Assembly (NCBI GenBank): GCA_902764705.1
Contig: CACWWZ010000028.1
Span: 1 to 57,613 of the forward strand
DNA: 57,613 nucleotides
Direction: 5' to 3'
Source: an uncultured Prevotellaceae bacterium
Lineage (GTDB): Bacteria > Bacteroidota > Bacteroidia > Bacteroidales > Bacteroidaceae
Part shown: positions 30,326 to 39,730 of the stretch, piece by piece
Layout: every line of letters begins with the position of its first letter
How positions within the stretch are numbered: position 1 is the first letter of the stretch
Made by a program: the position numbers and the translations under genes
Notes under the pieces: model-generated
Database searches by the model: none
Seen by the model: the letters and a program-made list of their open reading frames with translations, nothing else
What the model was told of the DNA's origin: nothing

Positions 30326-32392
30326 ATGAAAGAGAAAATGATGAAACGACTGAGCATCTTCGTACTGGGTTTGATGCTGATGCAGGGACTTGCTGCGCAG
30401 AAAACCTCCAATGGCTACCCCATTAGTCAGGTGCCGTTTACTTCTGTGAAGGTGACCCCAGGAACGTTCTGGGGTGAGCGCATCCGTGCAGCTCGCGAAG
30501 TGACCATTCCGTTGGCCTTTTCGAAGTGCGAAACGACACATCGCTATGAGAACTTCAATATGGCGGCATATACCTTGCAGCATCCTGGTCACGAAGGACT
30601 GAAGACTCCCAAATGGGATGTGTCGAAGTTCATGGGCTTTTCCTTTGACGATACGGATGTGTATAAGACCATTGAAGGTGCTTCGTATGTGTTGCAGACC
30701 TATCCTGATGCGAAACTGAAGCAGTATATCGATTCTGTCCTCGACATCGTCGCTGCGGCTCAGGAGCCTGACGGCTATCTCTATACGGCTCGTACCATCA
30801 ACCCTGAGCATCCCCATCAATGGGCAGCCCATAAGCGCTGGGCCGCCGAGGAACATGCCAGCCATGAGCTCTATAACCTGGGGCACATGGTAGATGCAGC
30901 CTGTGCCCACTATCAGGCTACGGGTTCTGACAAGTTTCTGAACATTGCCAAGCGTTATGCCGACTGTGTTATCCGCGAGGTAGGTTCTAATCCAGGACAG
31001 GCCTTTGTGACACCAGGTCACCAGATTGCCGAGATGGCGCTGGCCCGTCTCTATGTGCTGACGGGTGAGCAGAAATATCTGGACGAGGCCAAGTTCCTAT
31101 TGGACTATCGTGGCAAGACGACAGTCAAGAACATCTATTCGCAGAGCGACAAGCCCGTGGTAGAACAGACGGAAGCTTGGGGCCATGCTGTTCGTGCCGG
31201 ATATATGTATGCTGGTATGGCCGACGTTGCTGCACTGACTGGCGACTCTGCCTACATCAAGGCTATCGACACTATTTACGACAACATTGTCTCCAAGAAA
31301 TACTATATTACCGGTGGTGTAGGTGCCCGTCACGAGGGTGAGGCCTTTGGTGCCGACTATGAATTGCCCAATCTGACATCGTACAACGAGACGTGTGCAG
31401 CTATCTCGATGGTTTATCTGTTCCATCGCATGTTCCTGCTGCATGGCGATGCCAAATACATTGACTGCATGGAGCGCACACTGTATAATGGTGTTATCAG
31501 TGGTATGAGTGTCGACGGCGGACGTTTCTTCTATCCCAACCCGCTGTCGTCGGACGGAAAGTACAGGTTCAATGCCGATGGTACCGTCGAGCGCCAGCCT
31601 TGGTTCGGTTGTGCCTGCTGTCCGTCGAATCTCTGTCGTTTCATCCCTTCGTTCCCTGGGTATATGTATGCTGTCAAGGACCGCAATTTGTATGTCAACC
31701 TGTTTGCAGGTAATACAGCTACTATTCAGGTAGCAGGCAAGGACGTCGTGCTCTCCCAGCAGACTAACTATCCCTGGGACGGCGACATTACTATTACTAT
31801 TGAGAAGAATCAGGCGAAGCAGTTTGCCCTCATGGTTCGCATTCCTGAATGGGTTACAGAACGCCCCGTACCCTCGCACCTTTATAGCTTCAGCGACGAT
31901 GTGCTGGGCAGTTACTCGGTGAAGGTCAACGGCCAGCCTGTCGACGGTGCACTTGAGAACGGTTACCTTGCCATCGACCGCAAATGGAAGAAGGGCGACG
32001 TGGTGACTATCCACTTCGACATGCCTGTACGTACTGTGAAGGCTCATCCCGCAGTAAAGGACGATCGTGGGCGCATTGCCGTTGAGCGCGGACCGCTGGT
32101 CTATTGTGCAGAGGGCGTCGACAACGAGCGCTTCGGCATCTTCAACTTCTTGATGCCCGCTCAGCCTCGTTTCCGTACTGCCGAGCGCACTATCAACGGG
32201 GTACGCGATGTGACGTTTACCGTTACAGCCATCGAAGTAGACGGTGAGGCTCTTGATACAGACAAATTAGGTCACGCACATGTGCGCCCTGCCGTGTTGA
32301 CCATGATCCCCTATTATGCCTGGAACCACCGCGGACCTGGCGATATGGAGGTATGGATGCCGCAAAGCATCGGTGCCCTTGGAAACTATTAA
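30326..32392 (+). CDS. GH127 beta-L-arabinofuranosidase-like enzyme
   Basis: A 688-aa exported enzyme of family GH127 (DUF1680), signal MKRLSIFVLGLMLMQGLAAQ after a short MKEKM lead. The catalytic (alpha/alpha)6 barrel shows FMGFSFDDTDVYKTIEGASY, GYLYTARTINPEHPHQW, SHELYNLGHM, YYITGGVGARHEGEAFG, YNETCAAISM (zinc Glu and Cys) and FGCACCPSN (catalytic/zinc Cys pair), followed by beta-sandwich domains (VSQQTNYPWDGDITI-like and RGPLVYCAEGVDN). These match the retaining, cysteine-nucleophile mechanism known for HypBA1. Upstream in-frame codons precede the promoter and are rejected; Mets at 30338 and 30341 are alternative starts. It probably acts in the periplasm on arabinose-containing plant glycans. 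Confidence 0.9.
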   Translation: MKEKMMKRLSIFVLGLMLMQGLAAQKTSNGYPISQVPFTSVKVTPGTFWGERIRAAREVTIPLAFSKCETTHRYENFNMAAYTLQHPGHEGLKTPKWDVSKFMGFSFDDTDVYKTIEGASYVLQTYPDAKLKQYIDSVLDIVAAAQEPDGYLYTARTINPEHPHQWAAHKRWAAEEHASHELYNLGHMVDAACAHYQATGSDKFLNIAKRYADCVIREVGSNPGQAFVTPGHQIAEMALARLYVLTGEQKYLDEAKFLLDYRGKTTVKNIYSQSDKPVVEQTEAWGHAVRAGYMYAGMADVAALTGDSAYIKAIDTIYDNIVSKKYYITGGVGARHEGEAFGADYELPNLTSYNETCAAISMVYLFHRMFLLHGDAKYIDCMERTLYNGVISGMSVDGGRFFYPNPLSSDGKYRFNADGTVERQPWFGCACCPSNLCRFIPSFPGYMYAVKDRNLYVNLFAGNTATIQVAGKDVVLSQQTNYPWDGDITITIEKNQAKQFALMVRIPEWVTERPVPSHLYSFSDDVLGSYSVKVNGQPVDGALENGYLAIDRKWKKGDVVTIHFDMPVRTVKAHPAVKDDRGRIAVERGPLVYCAEGVDNERFGIFNFLMPAQPRFRTAERTINGVRDVTFTVTAIEVDGEALDTDKLGHAHVRPAVLTMIPYYAWNHRGPGDMEVWMPQSIGALGNY

Positions 32393-32431
32393 TTTGCAAG
32401 AATTACATTCATAAAAATAACACGAAAGAAC

Positions 32432-32989
32432 ATGAAAAAACTAATGATGGTTGCAGCCTTGATGTTAGTAAGCATCGGGATGTATGCACAAAATGAGGTT
32501 GGTCAGATTACGCTGAAACCAATGGCTGGTGTGAATATAGCAACAATTACCAAAGCGATGGAACAAGAAAGGCGTGTGGCTGCTATTGCTGGTGTAGAAG
32601 GTGAATACGGATTGCCCGCGAATTTCTCTGTAAGTGCAGGTCTACTTTATTCTCAGCAAGGGGCAACGCATTATGGCATTTCTATGAAACTCGATTACAT
32701 CAACATCCCCATTCTCCTCAATTATTACGTTTACAAAGGACTTGCCGTCAAGGCAGGTGTTCAGCCAGGATTTAATGTTTCTTCTAAGATAGAGAATAGT
32801 TCAAATAAGGCAGGAGAGTATAACACGAACAGTTTTTATTTTTCTATTCCTTTTGGAGTTTCTTACGAATATCTCAATTTCGTCCTTGACGCCCGTTACA
32901 GTTGCGGTATATCGACAACTTTCAGTCCTGGCGACGCAAAAAACAATTGGGTTTCTATTACTTTAGGTTATAAATTCGCTTTAAAATAA
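32432..32989 (+). CDS. Small outer-membrane beta-barrel protein (PorT-like)
   Basis: A 185-aa exported protein, signal MKKLMMVAALMLVSIGMYAQ. The mature part alternates hydrophobic and polar residues as in an 8-strand barrel: GVEGEYGLPANFSVSAGLLY, LDYINIPILLNYYV, LAVKAGVQPGFNVSS, YFSIPFGVSYEYLNFVLDARY, and the C-terminal strand WVSITLGYKFALK ending with an aromatic pattern. This fits the outer-membrane protein beta-barrel (porT-type) family. Its stop overlaps the next start by one base (TAATG), so the two are co-translated. Confidence 0.8.
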   Translation: MKKLMMVAALMLVSIGMYAQNEVGQITLKPMAGVNIATITKAMEQERRVAAIAGVEGEYGLPANFSVSAGLLYSQQGATHYGISMKLDYINIPILLNYYVYKGLAVKAGVQPGFNVSSKIENSSNKAGEYNTNSFYFSIPFGVSYEYLNFVLDARYSCGISTTFSPGDAKNNWVSITLGYKFALK

Positions 32990-33369
32990 TGAAAAAGATT
33001 CTATTAGCTGCGCTACTGGTGTTCGCAATGACGGCACAAGCAGACAACGTGATGACAAAGACTCAGGACGGCACCTATATTGTCAATACCACTACGTTGG
33101 CAAAAGACGTGGAGGGATATGCTGGTGCAACACCCCTTGAGGTTCATATCAAAAAGAATGTGATAGTAAAAGTGGTGCCTCTAAAAAACCAAGACGGTCC
33201 CAAATACAACGCCAAGGTAAAGAAGGAGATGCTTACCAAGTATGAGGGTATGAACGTAAAGAAAGGAACAGTTCAGGACGTTGATGCAGTAACTGGTGCC
33301 ACGTTTACTTCAAAGGCTATGCAGGAAAACATCCGTCGAGCCGTCGATTATTACAAAAAGCACAAATAA
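32989..33369 (+). CDS. Periplasmic FMN-binding domain protein
   Basis: A 126-aa exported protein, signal MKKILLAALLVFAMTAQA. The mature domain matches FMN_bind proteins related to RnfG/NqrC, including GYAGATPLEVHIKKN, and DAVTGATFTSKAM, where the second Thr of TGAT is the residue normally flavinylated. A stand-alone small domain of this kind may receive electrons at the envelope; the partner is not visible. It is paired with the barrel gene just upstream. Confidence 0.8.
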   Translation: MKKILLAALLVFAMTAQADNVMTKTQDGTYIVNTTTLAKDVEGYAGATPLEVHIKKNVIVKVVPLKNQDGPKYNAKVKKEMLTKYEGMNVKKGTVQDVDAVTGATFTSKAMQENIRRAVDYYKKHK

Positions 33370-33401
33370 ACTTATTGACAGGACTGATCGTTCCTGCTAA
33401 A

Positions 33402-33980
33402 TTATTCGTAGAACAATATCAACCCCGCCACAGCACTGAAAAGTATCATGTGGATGGGGTTGATTTTTATTACCTTGACCCCATAGAACGATGCCACAAA
33501 AAGGAAACAGTTGATACAGAACTGCCACAGGTTTTCTTTTGGGGTGCTGAAATTGTCGCGCGTACATAATAATAATGTAGCAGCAGCTAACAAACCTACA
33601 ACTGCTGGACGTAGCGCTTTGAATACACTTTCAACAGTTCTGGTGTGCATATACTTCATGAACATCTTGCTGATGAGAATCATCAGTATCAATGAGGGCA
33701 ATACCAGTGCAAAGGTTGCTGTTGCACTACCCAGCACAGCCATTGGCATTGAGAATCCTGCATTCTTCACAGCCGTATAGCCACAATAGGTGGCAGAGTT
33801 GATGCCGATAGGGCCGGGCGTCATTTGCGAGATTGCCACAATGTCCGTAAACTCGCTGTTCGACAACCAATGCCAATGCTCTACAGTCTCGTTCTGAATC
33901 AGAGAGAGCATACCATAGCCCCCACCGAAGCCAAAGACGCCTATCTCAAAGAATGTTACGAATAACCAAAAGAATATCAT
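33402..33980 (-). CDS. Chromate transporter family protein, second half
   Basis: A 192-aa integral membrane protein of the CHR (ChrA) family. It starts MIFFWLFVTFFEIGVFGFGGGYGM, carrying the family's FGFGGGYGM motif, and has MTPGPIGINSATYCGY, a second hallmark, then four or more hydrophobic helices. Its start codon overlaps the stop of the partner gene (33977-33980). I rejected the longer frame from 34097 because it runs back into that partner. Two short CHR proteins encoded as a pair make up the antiparallel two-half transporter. The substrate in this organism is unproved. Confidence 0.85.
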   Translation of the reverse strand: MIFFWLFVTFFEIGVFGFGGGYGMLSLIQNETVEHWHWLSNSEFTDIVAISQMTPGPIGINSATYCGYTAVKNAGFSMPMAVLGSATATFALVLPSLILMILISKMFMKYMHTRTVESVFKALRPAVVGLLAAATLLLCTRDNFSTPKENLWQFCINCFLFVASFYGVKVIKINPIHMILFSAVAGLILFYE

Positions 33981-34510
33981 CCGGCAACCCTCCCATAAAT
34001 GTAACCGCCAATTCCGGCAGCAATAATAATCCAAATAGGCGACACACCCAACAGCCATATCAGCAAGGCCGAAACAACAGGAATCCATAACGTCCATTTG
34101 TTCAGCTGAGCCCGTTTCGCCAAATTGAAAGTCGGAACTGCAATCAATGCTACTACTGCAGGACGGATGCCCTTGAAGATAGCAGCAACGATACGGTTGT
34201 CTTCAAACTGATGGAAGAACATCGCAATCAGTAAGATAATCATAAACGAAGGAAGTGCCGTTCCGATGGTGGTGGCAATGGCGCCCCGCTCCTTTTTCAG
34301 CTTATAGCCGATGAAGGTGGCGATGTTGATGGCGAAGACACCAGGGCAACTCTGGGCAATAGCGATGAGGTCGAGCATCTCGTCCTTAGACACCCATTGC
34401 TTTTTGTTGACCACCTCTTCCTCAATCAAAGGAATCATGGCATATCCACCACCAAGGGTAAATATGCCAATCTTAAAGAATGTCTTGAATGATTCCCAAT
34501 AGATATTCAA
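33977..34510 (-). CDS. Chromate transporter family protein, first half
   Basis: A 177-aa CHR-family membrane protein. FKIGIFTLGGGYAMIPLIEEEVV at the N-terminus and AIAQSCPGVFAINIATFIGYK are the family motifs; FKGIRPAVVALIAVPTF and three later helices complete the half-transporter. It is the upstream partner of the overlapping gene at 33402-33980. It starts 22 bp after the purL stop and is probably the tail of that operon or has a promoter in the AT-rich spacer. Confidence 0.85.
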   Translation of the reverse strand: MNIYWESFKTFFKIGIFTLGGGYAMIPLIEEEVVNKKQWVSKDEMLDLIAIAQSCPGVFAINIATFIGYKLKKERGAIATTIGTALPSFMIILLIAMFFHQFEDNRIVAAIFKGIRPAVVALIAVPTFNLAKRAQLNKWTLWIPVVSALLIWLLGVSPIWIIIAAGIGGYIYGRVAG

Positions 34511-34547
34511 TTTAATCTTTAATGTTTAATCTTTAATGTTTAATCTT
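34511..34547. repeat. TTTAATCTTTAATG tandem between purL and the transporter gene
   Basis: TTTAATCTTTAATG-type units run about two and a half times and form the last codons and stop of purL on the minus strand. Confidence 0.5.
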
Positions 34548-37500
34548 CTCCTCAACCCACTTACGTGCATTGACAAATGCCTCAATCCAAGGTGTCACCT
34601 CGTCGTTGCGACGGTTAGCGGGATACCATGCGTTCTGCCAGGGGAATACGGCACGCTCCAGGTGAGGCATCATGCAGAGATGACGACCATCGGCAGAGCA
34701 GATACCTGCTACGTTGTAGTCAGAGCCGTTAGGATTAGCGGGATAACCAGCGTAGTTGTACTTGGCAATTACGTTGTAAGTGCTCTCTGCCTCGGGCAGT
34801 GAGAACTTACCCTCTCCGTGAGCTACCCAAAGTCCGAGCTTGTTGCCGCTCAGTGAACCAAACATCACAGAGTTGTTCTGAGGAATATCGAGACATATAA
34901 ACTCGCTCTCGAACTTATGGCTGTCATTATGCATCATTTTAGCTCGACGGGCGGTAGCAAATTCTTCATTCTTCATTCTTAATTCTTCATTTTCGCAGAG
35001 ACCAAGTTCTACCATCAGCTGACAACCGTTACAGATACCCAGTGAGAGGGTGTCCTTGCGGGCGTAGAACTTATCGAGTGCCTCCTTAGCCTTGGGGTTG
35101 AAGAGGAAGGCACCAGCCCAGCCCTTAGCAGAACCAAGCACGTCGGAGTTAGAGAAACCACCGCAGAACACTATCATGTTGATGTCCTCGAGTGTCTCGC
35201 GACCAGAAATCAGGTCGGTCATCATCACGTCCTTCACATCGAAGCCGGCTAGATACAAGCAGTAAGCCATCTCGCGCTCACCGTTGGTACCCTTCTCACG
35301 AATGATAGCGGCTTTTACGCCAGTTTTCTCGCGACGATCGGCAGAGATACCATATTGTGCCAACTTACCAGTGAAGTCCTTGTTGAACTTCATCTCCAGA
35401 GGCTGCTTCTTGTAGTTCTCGAAACGTTCCTTAGCCTTGCCATTGAAGCTCTGCTTGCGATCCAGCAGATAAGAAGTCATGTACCAAACGTCGCGGAGGG
35501 CGTCGATGTCGAAGCTAGTAGAGCTAGTCGCGCTAGTCTGACTAGTCGTACTAGTATGGCTAGTCGAACTAGGATAAATAATCTCGATGGTGCGAGTGTC
35601 CTCCACGGGATAACCAATCTTAGCATAGCCTACGCCCTGCTCCTCCATGAAGTCCTTGAACTCCTGCTTGTACTCGTCGCTCACCTCGATAACAACACCT
35701 GGGTTCTCAGCGAACAAAGTCTTAACAACGTCGCCATCAGCACAGATGTCGTGCAAGTTGATATGCATACCGCCCTTAGTGTTAGCGAAGCACATCTCGA
35801 GCAGAGTTATAATAAGACCACCGGCAGAGATATCGTGACCAGCCAGAATCCACCCCTTCTCAATCATCTGCTGTACAGCCATGAAGGCGTCAGCAAAGTA
35901 CTCAGGGTTCTTAACGGTTGGAACATCGTCGCCTACCTTACCCAAGCTCTGGGCGAAGGCAGAACCACCAAGACGCTGCTCGTCGAACGAGAAGTCGATA
36001 TGATAGAGTGAGGCGTTCTTATCGTTAACCAATACAGGTGATACAACCTTCTTGATATCAGAAACCTCACCACCAGCGCTGACGATGACGGTTCCTGGAG
36101 AAATAATCTTTTCTCCGTTAGGATACTGCTGACTCAAAGAGAGCGAATCCTTACCAGTAGGAACGTTGATATGCAGGTCGCAGCAGAAATCACTCAGAGC
36201 TTTCACACCAGCATACAGACGGGCATCCTCACCCTCCTGAGAGCGGCAGGGCCACATCCAGTTAGCACTCAGACTCAGCGAATCCATACCCTCAGCCAAT
36301 GGAGCCCAAACAATGTTCGTCAGAGCCTCGGCAACAGAAAGTACAGAACCAGCAGCGGGATTAGCCAAACCTGCCTGAGGAGCATGACCTAAGGCGGTAG
36401 CGATACCCTTTTTGCCACGATAGTCGAGGGCTACAACACCACAGTCGCTGAGAGGCAACTGAATCTCACCCTGACACTGCTGACGGGCAATTTTTCCCGT
36501 TACAGAGCGGTCCACTTTGTTCGTCAACCAGTCCTTACAAGCTACAGCCTCCAGCTGGAGCACGCGGTCGAGATATTCGTTAATCTTATCCTGAGTGTAG
36601 GCAACATCCTGATAATGACGCTCCACGGTATTATCCTTCATGATGGTCTTTGGAGAGTGACCAAACATCTGAGCTACGTCGAGGTCGAATGGCTTCACGC
36701 CGTCGCCCTGCTTGAACGAGAAGTGGGCATCGCCAGTAGTCTCACCAACGACATACAGTGGAGCACGCTCGCGCTCGGCAATCTTACGTACATGTTCAAT
36801 GTGCTTCTCGTCAATCAGCAAGCCCATACGTTCCTGACTCTCGTTGGCGATAATCTCCTTAGAGCTCAGAGTCTTGTCACCGATAGGCAGCTTAGTCATA
36901 TCAATCTCACCGCCGCACTCCTCAACGAGCTCTGAGAGGCAGTTCAGGTGACCGGCAGATCCGTGGTCGTGGATAGAAACTACAGGGTTCACATCCTCCT
37001 CGCAAAGGGCACGAACCAAGTTGTATGCACGCTTCTGCATCTCAGGGTTAGCACGCTGTACGGCGTTCAGCTCGATACCGTTTGAGTAGCGACCAGTATC
37101 AACAGATGATACAGAACCGCCACCCAGTCCGATACGGTAGTTATCACCACCTACAACGACCACCTTGTTGCCCTTCTGAGGCTCCTTCTTCAGACAGTCG
37201 CGCTTGGTGCCGTAACCGACACCACCAGCCAGCATGATCACCTTGTCGTAGGCATACTTCTCCTGACCCTCCTGGTGTTCGAATGTCAGCACAGAACCGC
37301 AAATCAGCGGCTGGCCGAACTTATTACCAAAGTCAGAGGCACCATTAGATGCTTTAGTCAGAATCTGCTGTGGTGTCTGATACAACCACTGGCGAACAGG
37401 CAGGATGTCCTCCCAATCTCTCTTAATTCTTAATTCTTCATTCTTAATTACCGAGTCGTCTAGACGAGGATAAGCCGTCATATAAACAGCGGTACCAGCG

Positions 37501-38345
37501 ATAGGCCATGAACCTACACCACCACCCATACGATCGCGAATTTCACCGCCCGTACCTGTAGCAGCACCATTGAACGGCTCTACGGTCGTTGGGAAGTTGT
37601 GCGTCTCAGCCTTCAGCGAGATCACACTCTCTATATCCTTCACTTGGAAATAATCGCTGGTGCTCTGGTCTTTCGGCGCAAACTGCTCAACAACGGGACC
37701 TTGTGCAAAAGCCACATTATCCTTATAAGCCGAGAGAATCTTGTTGGGGTTCTCCTGCGTGGTCTTCTTAATCATAGCGAAGAGGCTTGACTCCATCTCC
37801 TTGCCATCGATAATAAAGGTGCCGCCAAAGATCTTATGACGGCAGTGCTCAGAGTTGATCTGTGCGAAACCGAAGATCTCAGAGTCCGTCAATGGGCGAC
37901 CGTTCTGCTTCTCCAGTCCGTGCAGATATTCAATCTCCTCGGGGCTCAGTGCCAGACCTTCTTTCTCGTTATATTCCTCCAGATTGTCCACATACTTGAT
38001 GGGCTCCGGCTTGATATTGATAGTAAAGATATCCTGATTCAGACCATTGTACATGCGCTGAAGCATTTCGTCGTGCTCAGCGTCCTTGCTGGCTACAGCA
38101 AAATACTCCTCAATACGGCCGATGCCCTTGAGACCCATGTTTTGGGTTATCTCTACGGCATTGGTCGACCATGGGGTCACCATTTCACGACGCGGACCAA
38201 CAAAATAGCCCTCCAACTGCTCTGCGTCCAGCAGCGTAGCATCGCCATACAACCAGTTTAATTCCTTGATTTCCTGTTCACTCAGTTGGTGGTCAACTTC
38301 CGTTGCAATCACCGATTTCTGTGGGGTCTGAAAGAAGCGTATCAT
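34533..38345 (-). CDS. purL: Phosphoribosylformylglycinamidine synthase, large single-chain form
   Basis: A 1270-aa purine enzyme converting FGAR to FGAM with glutamine and ATP. The N-terminal domain, linker (INSEHCRHKIFGG), two AIRS-like synthase halves (KAETHNFPTTVEPFNGAATG, GGGSVSSVDTG, SIHDHGSAGHLNCLSEL; GALD-type VPTGKDSLS and AGHDISAGG) and a C-terminal glutamine amidotransferase (GGFSNSDVLGSAKGWAG, LGICNGCQLMVELG with the catalytic Cys, and a final HLERAVFPWQN) are all present. Two oddities: a TS-rich insertion (SSTSHTSTTSQTSATSSTS, DNA 35514-35573) and two Lys/Asn/Glu-rich insertions encoded by TTCTTAATTC-type repeats (34960-34991, 37421-37450). They keep the frame and probably lie in surface loops. 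Confidence 0.95.
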   Translation of the reverse strand: MIRFFQTPQKSVIATEVDHQLSEQEIKELNWLYGDATLLDAEQLEGYFVGPRREMVTPWSTNAVEITQNMGLKGIGRIEEYFAVASKDAEHDEMLQRMYNGLNQDIFTINIKPEPIKYVDNLEEYNEKEGLALSPEEIEYLHGLEKQNGRPLTDSEIFGFAQINSEHCRHKIFGGTFIIDGKEMESSLFAMIKKTTQENPNKILSAYKDNVAFAQGPVVEQFAPKDQSTSDYFQVKDIESVISLKAETHNFPTTVEPFNGAATGTGGEIRDRMGGGVGSWPIAGTAVYMTAYPRLDDSVIKNEELRIKRDWEDILPVRQWLYQTPQQILTKASNGASDFGNKFGQPLICGSVLTFEHQEGQEKYAYDKVIMLAGGVGYGTKRDCLKKEPQKGNKVVVVGGDNYRIGLGGGSVSSVDTGRYSNGIELNAVQRANPEMQKRAYNLVRALCEEDVNPVVSIHDHGSAGHLNCLSELVEECGGEIDMTKLPIGDKTLSSKEIIANESQERMGLLIDEKHIEHVRKIAERERAPLYVVGETTGDAHFSFKQGDGVKPFDLDVAQMFGHSPKTIMKDNTVERHYQDVAYTQDKINEYLDRVLQLEAVACKDWLTNKVDRSVTGKIARQQCQGEIQLPLSDCGVVALDYRGKKGIATALGHAPQAGLANPAAGSVLSVAEALTNIVWAPLAEGMDSLSLSANWMWPCRSQEGEDARLYAGVKALSDFCCDLHINVPTGKDSLSLSQQYPNGEKIISPGTVIVSAGGEVSDIKKVVSPVLVNDKNASLYHIDFSFDEQRLGGSAFAQSLGKVGDDVPTVKNPEYFADAFMAVQQMIEKGWILAGHDISAGGLIITLLEMCFANTKGGMHINLHDICADGDVVKTLFAENPGVVIEVSDEYKQEFKDFMEEQGVGYAKIGYPVEDTRTIEIIYPSSTSHTSTTSQTSATSSTSFDIDALRDVWYMTSYLLDRKQSFNGKAKERFENYKKQPLEMKFNKDFTGKLAQYGISADRREKTGVKAAIIREKGTNGEREMAYCLYLAGFDVKDVMMTDLISGRETLEDINMIVFCGGFSNSDVLGSAKGWAGAFLFNPKAKEALDKFYARKDTLSLGICNGCQLMVELGLCENEELRMKNEEFATARRAKMMHNDSHKFESEFICLDIPQNNSVMFGSLSGNKLGLWVAHGEGKFSLPEAESTYNVIAKYNYAGYPANPNGSDYNVAGICSADGRHLCMMPHLERAVFPWQNAWYPANRRNDEVTPWIEAFVNARKWVEEKIKH
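34960..34991. repeat. TTCTTCATTCTTAATT repeat inside purL
   Basis: ATTCTTCATTCTTCATTCTT then AATTCTTCATTTT. It encodes NEELRMKNEEF within PurL. Same family as 37421-37450 and the intergenic 39701-39730. Confidence 0.6.
35514..35573. repeat. CTAGT tandem inside purL
   Basis: CTAGT recurs about eight times with variable 3-7-nt spacers over 60 bp, translating to alternating Ser/Thr. Related to 28728-28770. Confidence 0.65.
37421..37450. repeat. TTAATTCTTAATTCTTCATTC repeat inside purL (second site)
   Basis: Tandem TCTTAATTC-type units encoding VIKNEELRIKR, nearly the same peptide as the insertion at 34960. Confidence 0.6.
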
Positions 38346-38377
38346 ACCTTATCTTTTATTATTTCTTATTTTGCGTG

Positions 38378-38385
38378 CAAAGGTA
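38378..38385 (-). promoter_or_regulatory. purL promoter
   Basis: Minus-strand TACCTTTG, 32 nt before the ATG at 38345. Confidence 0.65.
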
Positions 38386-38455
38386 CTAAAAATAATCCAC
38401 AAAGGGCACAATCGTCACTAAATAATTATTAAAAACGTGTCTTTATACAAAGAAA

Positions 38456-38489
38456 GAGCGGGCATCCGAATTAATAAGGGTGCCCGCTC
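38456..38489 (-). terminator. pta-ackA terminator
   Basis: GAGCGGGCA (38456-38464) pairs with TGCCCGCTC (38481-38489); on the minus strand it is followed by TTTCTTTG. Confidence 0.75.
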
Positions 38490-38506
38490 CTATATCTTTA
38501 AGAACC

Positions 38507-39697
38507 TTACAGCAGGTTCATAGTGTCTGTAGCAATCATCAGCTCCTCGTCGGTAGGAATGACAACCACCTTCACCTTCGAGTCGTCAGCAGAGATGATA
38601 GCCTCTTCGCCACGAACATTGTTCTTCGACTCGTCGAACTTGATGCCGAGGAACTCCATATTCTTGCAGACCTCAGAACGCATAGATGTCTGATTCTCAC
38701 CAACACCAGCGGTGAAGACGACAACATCGAGGCCACCCATTGCAGCTGCGTAGGCACCGATGTATTTCTTGATGCGGTAGAAATACATGTCCTGAGCAAG
38801 CTTGGCACGAGGGTCACCCTCCTTGGCGGCATTCTCTACGTCGCGCATATCGCTCGAACCACCAGTGAGACCAGCCACACCACTCTTCTTGTTGAGCAGG
38901 TTCGACATGCCATCAGCGTCGAGGCCAAGTTTCTTCTCGATGAAGGTCACAGCACCACCGTCGATATCGCCAGCACGGGTACCCATCATCAGACCTTCCA
39001 GCGGGGTGAGACCCATAGAAGTGTCGATACACTTGCCATCAACAACTGCAGCGATAGAACCACCATTACCTACGTGGCAGGTCACCATCTTGGTGCCTAC
39101 TGCAGGGATGCCCAAGAACTCGCAAGCACGTTGTGAGACATAGCGATGAGAAGTTCCGTGGAAACCATAGCGGCGGATGCCGTACTTCTCGTAAAGCTCG
39201 TAAGGAATGGCGTACATATAAGCCTTGGGGGGCATAGTCTGATGGAAAGCAGTATCGAATACACCCACCTGGGGCAAACCTGGCATCAGCTCCTTCACAG
39301 CGTTGACACCCTTCAGATTGGCGGGGTTGTGCAGGGGAGCCAAGTCAGAGCATTCTTCGAAGGTCTTCAGCACCTCGTCAGTAAGGATGACGCTCTTGTT
39401 GAACTTCTCACCACCATGCACCATGCGGTGACCTACGGCGTCAATCTCGTCGAGACTCTTAATGACACCAATCTCAGGATCGGTGAGCAGAGAGAAGATG
39501 AACTTCACACCCTCAGTATGCTCAGGGATATCGTGCATAATCTGCTTCTTCTCACCATTGGCCAGCTTCACCTTTACAAAGGAACCTTCCAAGCCTACAC
39601 GCTCAGCACCACCACTGGTCATCACACTCTTGTCGTCCATATTGTACAATGCGTACTTGATAGACGATGAGCCACAATTCAATACAAGGATTTTCAT
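38507..39697 (-). CDS. ackA: Acetate kinase
   Basis: A 396-aa enzyme converting acetyl phosphate and ADP to acetate and ATP. It begins MKILVLNCGSSSIKYALY (family start N-x-G-S-S-S-x-K), and has GHRMVHGGEKF, FDTAFHQTMPP, RRYGFHGTSHRYVS (catalytic His/Arg), HVGNGGSIAAV, SMGLTPLEGLMMGTRAGDID and VVFTAGVGENQ. Length is typical. It follows pta on the same strand after 30 bp made of TTCTTAATTC-type repeat, so the pair forms the acetate-producing operon that yields ATP in fermentation. Confidence 0.97.
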   Translation of the reverse strand: MKILVLNCGSSSIKYALYNMDDKSVMTSGGAERVGLEGSFVKVKLANGEKKQIMHDIPEHTEGVKFIFSLLTDPEIGVIKSLDEIDAVGHRMVHGGEKFNKSVILTDEVLKTFEECSDLAPLHNPANLKGVNAVKELMPGLPQVGVFDTAFHQTMPPKAYMYAIPYELYEKYGIRRYGFHGTSHRYVSQRACEFLGIPAVGTKMVTCHVGNGGSIAAVVDGKCIDTSMGLTPLEGLMMGTRAGDIDGGAVTFIEKKLGLDADGMSNLLNKKSGVAGLTGGSSDMRDVENAAKEGDPRAKLAQDMYFYRIKKYIGAYAAAMGGLDVVVFTAGVGENQTSMRSEVCKNMEFLGIKFDESKNNVRGEEAIISADDSKVKVVVIPTDEELMIATDTMNLL

Positions 39698-39700
39698 GTT

Positions 39701-39730
39701 TCTTAATTCTTAACTCTTAATTCTTAATTA
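39701..39730. repeat. TTCTTAATTCTTAACTC repeat between ackA and pta
   Basis: TCTTAATTCTTAACTCTTAA then TTCTTAATTA fills the intergenic space. Same family as the purL insertions. Confidence 0.6.

Noticed and set aside
31097-32047. Minus-strand ORF of 316 codons opposite the GH127 gene
   Set aside because: Shadow of GH127, which has the zinc Glu/Cys residues and catalytic motifs.
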